Shown here piece after piece: positions 57,447 to 64,000 of a DNA stretch of 64,000 nucleotides. The translations under genes were made by a program, and so were the position numbers. The notes beneath the pieces were generated by a model. It had not been told where the DNA came from. It was given only the letters and a program-made list of their open reading frames with translations, and searched no databases. Source of the DNA: Brachynemurus nebulosus. Lineage: Eukaryota; Arthropoda; Insecta; Neuroptera; Myrmeleontidae. The stretch covers positions 31,116,108-31,180,107 of the forward strand of contig JAPWDM010000005.1 of the NCBI GenBank assembly GCA_035578155.1, in the 5' to 3' direction. Position 1 is the first letter of the stretch. Each line of letters starts with the position of its first letter.

Positions 57447-59825
57447 ATAAGGTTTCACTGTACAGTGGAACACGTTTTCAGGTTTGTTTTTGAAAACAAA
57501 TTATATTTTTATCACTAACAATTAATCTTTTAAACAGCTGCTTTTTTGAAACGGAAAAAAATATAGGTCTAGAATGCATCAAAATAGGGTCAAAAAATGG
57601 GAGGAATAGAACAGCTGTTGTGCATGCTACAATATAGTTTTTGAAAAATTACAATCCATTAAGAAGATTAAAAATATAGAATAAAAATAAATACTTTTGC
57701 CGATCGATATTTTTCCCGTTAAATACCGACTTTTATTTACAAAAACATACATAGAGGCAGTCATGAGAAATCTTGAAAAGTATATTCTCAAACGATAGAA
57801 CTTTTTTTGGACAAATGTGTATCTGTATCTATTTAAATAATTCTCACGAAGCAAAATGTATTTTGCAAAATCAATTGCAAAAATCAACAAAACGATTAGG
57901 TATCAAAAAGAGAACGGTTATTTCTGTTACCAGAAAATGTAAATATTTACTTTACATTTATAAACTTCTAATCGAAAATAATGTAATCAGAAATCTTTTT
58001 AACACCCCAATTGCATTACGGAACTAATACCTCGTTTAGACTGAAACAGTAAGTGATAAATATAAAATTACATGTCCTATTTAATGTATTAAAGCCTGGT
58101 ATCTATCTGATTAACAAAATTTTAACATATGTTCAAAAATAACATTTTTTTATCATCCGCAGCGCTAATTTAAATAATTGCACCAGGTGTAAACATCAAA
58201 TTCGAATTAAATTAATAATAGAAATTATATAACGGTTTTTTTACGGAATTATTACCAAATTAAAAAATAATGCACCTCATAAAAACATTAAATTCTGTAC
58301 ACAATAGATCTGTTTACTACTGTTTGTTAATTTATTAAAATAAAATAATGTGAAAACTTGTTCGTCATAACTAAACTTTACATAATGGTTTTGATTTATC
58401 GTAACTTGCAGACCATTGAAATATATTACATAGTATTAACAGTCATATATATTTACAACATTGTAAAATATTTCCTCCGATAAGACTGACTACGTACAAT
58501 CTCTTTTCTGTAAGTCTGTATTTTACATTGTAGCATCGACTGTAGTATTATTCAAGTTTATTTTAACGTATTCGAGTTATGCGAATATAGTTAAATATGC
58601 GAAATATATAAATAATATATACAGGTTGAGTATTTATTTACACGGGTGATTCAAGTTCATTAACTTCTCAGCGTTCCCACCATAAGCATTTTTTTTTTTA
58701 AGATAATGGTTCGAATAGGGTTGAGAACTAGGGCATATAGTAATATGTCATTAGTGACAATTGTTTTTTAAGTGAATATTTTCTTGAATAATAATGAAGT
58801 TAAAAATACTTTTTTATGTACTGACAGAATTTTTACGATTCCAAACTTCGATTCATTAAAAATTTGATGACAGCTTTACTATACTTATCGGATAAGTAGT
58901 TAATGTTTGTTGTTGTTGTATGCATGTACATTGAACTATAAAACATATGCACGTGAAAGTTTTAAATAAAAAACTCAAACTTCTATTGTATGAAAATATC
59001 GAATAACCAGTATGTGTTTACCAGCATTTCCACCATAAGATTTTTACGACTAAATTTTAAAAATTATTTATGTAAGACAAATATTATTTAATTTGCTGTG
59101 TGTCAGACATTACAGTAAGGGTATAATTTTTGTGAGACACCCTGTATTCTGTGCGCTATATTATCTATTCTTCAATGAAATCATTGTGTTCCATAAATCA
59201 CAGAAATAGTTTCACAAGTCTCTCGTGAAGTCTCGTCTCGTAAGTAGTTATCGCGTGAAAAATAACAGAATTTTTGTTGTACTTAATTTAATTTATATAC
59301 TTAAATTTCATAATTTAATGAATATTTTTAAAGTCGTCTGCAGTCACCTACTTCTGTTCTCGTTGGTGGTTCTTCTTCTCTACGCTTGAGTATTTTTTTT
59401 TCTTTTTTTGTAGTACGTCATACATATTTGCACGAAAACATGTAAATTTAGATTGTAGATAATTAATTACGTAAGCACCGTCGGAGACGGAACGTTACAT
59501 TGTAAGAGTATGATTTGCATTTTTCTTACAAAAACGTAAATATGTAAAGCAGGACCTTATTAAAAAAAATTTTAATAATTGGGTTTTTGAAGAAAATTGT
59601 TTTTGTTGTAAATTGTAAGACCATATCATACAAGTTTTATAAGAAAACTTTTTATTTTATTTTTTTACGTAATATTTAAAAAAGTTATATGAAATTAAAA
59701 ATAAATATTTTTAAACTTTACGATAACGAGCCGATAGTTGCCGAGACTATTCGAGCGCATATGTGACGTCATAATGTTTATTTACCTGAACATACAATAG
59801 TGCTTGTTATGCAACTGTTGCTTAG
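57447..59825. other. Long AT-rich stretch, one weak duplication
   Basis: CAGCGTTCCCACCATAAGC (58,669) and CAGCATTTCCACCATAAGAT (59,023) are similar, about 354 bases apart. GAGACACCCTGTATTCTG at 59,133 resembles a transposon terminus. No gene recognised. Confidence 0.4.
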
Positions 59826-59827
59826 TA

Positions 59828-60308
59828 GGCTATTGACTATGTAGTTGAATAAGGAACTAATTCGTAACAGCTGTTTTATTGTTTCATATGTTAAGTTGTA
59901 CCCCAAAGATGATAAATTCACAAAGTGCTATTAAATTTAGGCGTGGGTTTTTACGAACGACGTAAACTTATCGACTCTTAAGTTTTTTAACTATAACTCA
60001 AAAATTATGACTTATTTTGTTGAGAAAAATGTTTTTTGAGTTCATAAAGAAGCCATTTCGATAGGAAATTTAATTCTCTACAAAAAATCATATCATGTGT
60101 ATTTACGAAAAATGTATAGTTTTTGAGTTATAGTTAAAAAACTTTAGAGTCGATAAGTTTACGCCGTTCATAAAAACCCACGCCTAAATTTAATAGCACT
60201 TTGTGAATTTATCATCTTTGGGGTACAACTGAACATATGAAACAATAAAACACCTGTTACGAATTAGTTCCTTTTCCCCCTGTTTTTTTTTGTACATAGT
60301 CAATAGCC
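59828..60308. mobile_element. Near-perfect foldback element, 481 bp
   Basis: Arms 59,828-60,004 and 60,120-60,308 are reverse complements with few differences. They start GGCTATTGACTATGTA on both sides, with GGAACTAATTCGTAACAG, GGCGTGGGTTTTTACGAACG and AACTATAACTCAAAAA further inside. The loop is 115 bases. TA lies outside both ends. The right arm has a small T-rich insertion near 60,272-60,290. Low divergence between the arms suggests recent origin or gene conversion. No ORF. Confidence 0.88.
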
Positions 60309-60310
60309 TA

Positions 60311-60703
60311 TAGGTACTATAAACGTTTTTGTATTGAATAACTTATTAAAAATGTCTAATTAAAAGAGTTATCGAGCTTGTTTTGTACAATTATATGGTA
60401 ATAATACAAAAATTTTAGATATTCTGTGACCAGAATTAACCAGAATTCATAAACCCTTTATCACACATTGCTAATTAATGCAACAACCGTCAATATAATT
60501 TTTCTTATTAAATATTAATAATTTTGACAATATTTATGAGTTGTCAGACAAAAGTATTTGACATATTAGCATAATGACGTCACAGACATCGCGTCCTTTT
60601 GTAGTGCTGTTTATAACCAAATGATATTTTTTAAAATTTTTAATTAATTTATTATATCATTTTTAAAACTTTTTTCGTATATAGATTATTATCATTTATT
60701 ATT
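60311..60703. other. No feature seen
   Basis: AT-rich, between a foldback and family C. Confidence 0.45.
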
Positions 60704-61157
60704 ACACGAGAGGTTTGTATTTTTTTGAATAAATTTGGGTTTGTCTAACGAAAATTTGTTGCCTAGCAATTTAACGCGAAGAACTGTCAACTAACAAAAA
60801 TGCGACAGCGAAGTTGAACCGTTTTTGGGTTAACAGTTCTTCGAGCTAAATGGCTTTTAGGCAAGAAATTTAAGTTGTAGAAAACACAAATTTATTCAGA
60901 AAAAATATAAAACTCAAGTGATGCGGTAAGACAATTTAACGAATAAAATAAATTAGTATAATTCATATAAATAGTTAATACATTAATACTATGGTTCTGA
61001 AATCAGTTAAATTTACCAATACGAATATTTGTTTCATTTCTGTCGTGTTTACCTACAATGAAATGTTTAGTACCGTTCTTTTGCTGTAAAAGTCTGTCCT
61101 AACTATTTCTCCATGGTAAATGTGAAAAAACTACAATATTCTTATGGGACTTGGTAC
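60704..61157 (-). mobile_element. Family C repeat, copy 2
   Basis: Reverse-complement counterpart of 412-888, including the foldback (GAAGAACTGTCAACTAAC facing TTAACAGTTCTTC at 60,778-60,843), CCATGGTAA and the terminal ATAAGAATATTGTAG. Divergence is moderate with few indels. Confidence 0.7.
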
Positions 61158-61254
61158 TAGTATTGAAATAAAAAAAAAGATAATTATTTTTTATTTAGAA
61201 ACCTAATTTAAGCACAAAATGACTTTAAAGAGGATATAAAAAGTCTATTACGAG

Positions 61255-61345
61255 TAGGAGGAACGTGTAAGCCACCTCCCATTGACAGTATATTTTTTCT
61301 TGTTAATACGATCCTGTAATTATACATATCGCGCGTTGGCTGTCT
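61255..61345. repeat. Family E repeat, copy 2
   Basis: Aligns with 31,609-31,700 in the same orientation. It is followed about 75 bases later by a TA microsatellite. Confidence 0.45.
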
Positions 61346-61418
61346 CTACCTCATATATCAAAAGCTACATGTTTTAGGACACACAAAAAACATATTAAAT
61401 ACTGTATTTACATATATA

Positions 61419-61420
<2 letters not shown>

Positions 61421-61484
<64 letters not shown>
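61421..61484 (+). repeat. (TA)n microsatellite
   Basis: About 31 TA units; directly abuts a TIR element. Confidence 0.97.
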
Positions 61485-61491
<7 letters not shown>

Positions 61492-62666
61492 GAGCCGTTT
61501 ATTTTGAAAGTGGGGCAAGTCCATATTTTTTTTATTGCGAGATATTGAAGGGTTTGCGTTTCAATAAATTTAAAAATATTGGTAAGTATTAATAGACATA
61601 TTTTTTGTATTTTGTGGTATTAGATAATGTAAGTTTATAATCCAATAATGCTTATAGTGCTGGCTAAAAAAAAATAGTGGTTTTATTATAACTAAATGGA
61701 CTTGCCTCACTTTCAAAATTAATGAATTATTGTAATAGTTAATTTAAATAGATAATCTTTCAGTTGTATCATTTAAAAATAAACATAATCAAAACCTTTC
61801 ATACGACAGTTAACTTCAGAAGCACGCACTGTGACATTATTACCCCCTGCCAGAGCGTTAGTAGTAGAAATGAGTGTATAAAAATTAGTATGTACTTTAA
61901 AAGGGCGACTCACCCCACTGCAGTGTTACTTAAAATGAATTTTGAAAATTTATTCTAATTGTTTTAAACTATTTTCCCTGAAGAAGTTTTTAATTACTCA
62001 AATAGTACAATTATGTCGACACAGTCACCCCCGTAATTAACTACTCCTGAATTTATTATTAGGAAATTGAGTAAAAACAGGTCGATTTGATTTTTTTACG
62101 TAAATTTGAAATCTGTAAATAAAACTATTATACTTTATTTTTTAACCCTTTTCGCAAAATTAGTCCCCAAATTTTAGCCCTGAACTACTCCTTTTGGTGT
62201 AATTTGAACAAATTACATATCAATAGATAGCTTTTTAAGAAAGAAAAATATCGCGAATTTAAGTTTTTACTCTATTTCTTACCGTTTTCGAGATATTTGA
62301 AAAATTAAATTTTCACCCCAATTTTTGAAAAGGACGATTTCACTCCTTGAAATCACTTTTCCGTACGTAAAAAAAATACGTGCTACTTACTTTTTAGTGT
62401 TCTACAACATATTTAAGTTTCATCTAAATCGGTAGGTTCGGTCTCGGGAACTTGACTTGTAAGATGGACTTGCACCACTATCAAAATAAACATATTTACA
62501 ATACTGTTAAGAACTAAAACTTCAATCTTCCAAATATTAGGTTTCTGAATTTTTTTGACTATAAATTGTTGACAGATAAAAAGATCATACTAAGTCTTAT
62601 CTATAATTACCATTATCTTCATTTTTTGCAAAAATGGACTTGCCCCACTTTCAAAATAAACGGCTC
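61492..62666. mobile_element. TIR element, 1175 bp, at a TA microsatellite
   Basis: Inverted ends of 33 bases begin GAGCCGTTTATTTTGAAAGT and continue GGGGCAAGTCCAT on both sides. Two further, imperfect forward copies of the inner part (ATGGACTTGCCTCACTTTCA at 61,696; ATGGACTTGCACCACTATCA at 62,464) lie inside. The left end sits at the edge of the TA array and the right end is followed by ATATATG. This is consistent with a TA-target insertion (Tc1/mariner-like), though the duplication cannot be read in a TA array. A 64-codon internal frame has no recognisable domain. Confidence 0.78.
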
Positions 62667-64000
62667 ATATATGGGTAGCCAACATCAAAGGGTGTAATTA
62701 GCATAAATCTTAAGCTCATAGTGATGAAAACACGGATTTAAAATATGTTTTCTTTTTGTGTCCAAAAATTGGGAGTTTTCAGATACGAGGTTGAGACAGA
62801 GTACGCGGGATATGTACATTGATACATATCATTAAAAAATATTTTAAAGGAGAAGTAATAATTAAAATATCATATTTATAAACTCGTTAAAAATTTTAAA
62901 TCTAATTCTCTGTGCTTATTCCCATCTGTACACATAATTAAAAAATAATAAGCAAAAAAAAAAAAAATACTAATTTTTGTATTAAATGCAAAAATATGAA
63001 AACCTTTTTGCAATGGTAAGCAGCAATTAAAAATGTTTGCTGAAATAATTAGTAAAATGAGACGTTAATTAAAACGTAAAAAAAATAATTATTTATGCCA
63101 TTTTTTCTTTTATTTTTGTCTGTTTTGTTTAAACAAAAGAACAGATTTGTATTTATGGTAGAATTTTTCTGTACACTCATCATAAAATTAAACAATTTTG
63201 GTAAAGTGCATGTCGGACACGCGCACAGAAGATTTCGTATAATAATAAGTAAGTATAGACTTTTCTATAAATAACATATCTGTTGATAATGAATCTTTAT
63301 CAATAGTAAATGAGATTACATAACAGACGACTCAGTTTAACTTGTTGACAATAATAGAAAACATTACTCTGTGACACCGGTGACAGTACAACTTCACATG
63401 CACATTTCAGTGTTATGTAACGATTCAAGTCGCCCGTACAGTAACGGACAAAACAATAACTACACTAATGAAAGGAAATTTTAAATTTTAGTTAGAAAAA
63501 CCTATTCTGTTCTGTCAAAGTGGAACTACTTTGTTTCTTCTTTAGCGTTACAATTAATATGACTACGACTGTATTTATAAATACTTTTTATTTGAGAGAA
63601 ACTTCTCCTATTAGGCTACTCAGAGGCCATAACCTCTGAGTAAGCCTTATCGTTTCACAAAAACACTATTCTAATGTGTGACCAACTTGCATTTCTGTTT
63701 GCTGAACTCAGCTCCCCAACTTTTTGGAGTAAAGGGGATATTTTTCTTAATTACAAAAATAAAAAATTTAAGACATTAATTTTGGACCTAACTGCTAATT
63801 GTTTAATAATCGAACGTATAGAATTAGAAATTAATTAGATTTTTTTCTTAATTGCTAAATTTTTTTTTAATCTTTCTTGTTAGCAGTAAGGTATAAATAA
63901 AAAAAATATAATTGACGCCTATACTATTAGGTACATGATTATTACTGTGTCGTTTATGGATATTTAAATGATTTTAATATTACCTACATATTAAATTACC
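62667..64000. other. AT-rich stretch with one strong hairpin
   Basis: A hairpin AGGCTACTCAGAGG facing CCTCTGAGTAAGCCT with a 6-base loop lies at 63,613-63,647. Text at 63,200-63,480 is slightly GC-richer (GACACCGGTGACAGTAC), non-repetitive and unassigned. No gene recognised. Confidence 0.45.

Overview
The window is AT-rich, non-coding eukaryotic DNA. Short TA- and A/T-rich microsatellites, many small terminal-inverted-repeat (TIR) elements, tRNA-derived SINE heads and a lack of long ORFs point to an insect. The mix of hAT, PIF/Harbinger-like and TTAA-flanked miniature elements (MITEs), plus a fragment of a zinc-finger tail like those on transposases common in aphids, makes a hemipteran plausible. 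That assignment is inference. No complete gene, rRNA, intact tRNA or CRISPR array was found. The longest reading frames (up to 159 codons) lie inside repeats or random AT-rich sequence and are not real genes.

Layout. 0-10 kb: a tandem unit (family D), an inverted-repeat family (C), hAT MITEs at 2.1 and 6.5 kb, a duplicated repeat with a TA microsatellite at 3.4-4.3 kb, a TIR element at 7.3-7.7 kb, and family B at 9.55-9.96 kb. 10-20 kb: a hAT MITE at 10.4 kb, copies of dispersed family A, retroelement-like end sequences, a broken transposase zinc-finger remnant at 16.6-17.2 kb, and a head-to-head pair of TTAA-flanked MITEs at 19.4-20.2 kb. 20-32 kb: second D cluster, a 160-bp tandem array at 23.3-23.9 kb, a hAT element carrying a nested Harbinger-like MITE at 27.4-28.2 kb, a SINE head at 28.5 kb, a single unit of the 19.4-kb family at 29.9 kb, and a second array with about 160-bp period at 31.2 kb. 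32-46 kb: an element with long inverted ends at 33.9-34.7 kb, two nested insertions (35.25-36.6 and 40.7-41.9 kb), hAT MITEs at 37.4, 38.6 and 45.3 kb, TTAA elements, and the only two places where I see weak signs of exons (38,364 on + and 45,661-45,742 on -). 46-64 kb: a GC-rich Harbinger-like MITE at 49.4 kb, a piggyBac-like MITE at 51.8 kb, a hAT MITE built of a CTTGGT hexamer nested in family B at 52.8 kb, a near-perfect foldback at 59.8-60.3 kb, the second family C copy at 60.7-61.2 kb, and a TIR element inserted beside a TA microsatellite at 61.5-62.7 kb.

How it fits together. The window reads as intergenic or intronic sequence built by successive insertions of non-autonomous DNA transposons. 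Ten loci show hAT-type ends, most with 8-bp target duplications that are identical or nearly so. Three show 3-bp TWA duplications (Harbinger-like). Several are flanked by TTAA. None encodes a transposase, so all would have depended on enzymes encoded elsewhere. Four clear nestings give relative insertion ages. I found no convincing new multi-gene system. The most distinctive signals are the structured MITEs, the composite TTAA pair, the zinc-finger remnant, and the candidate first exon at 38.4 kb.
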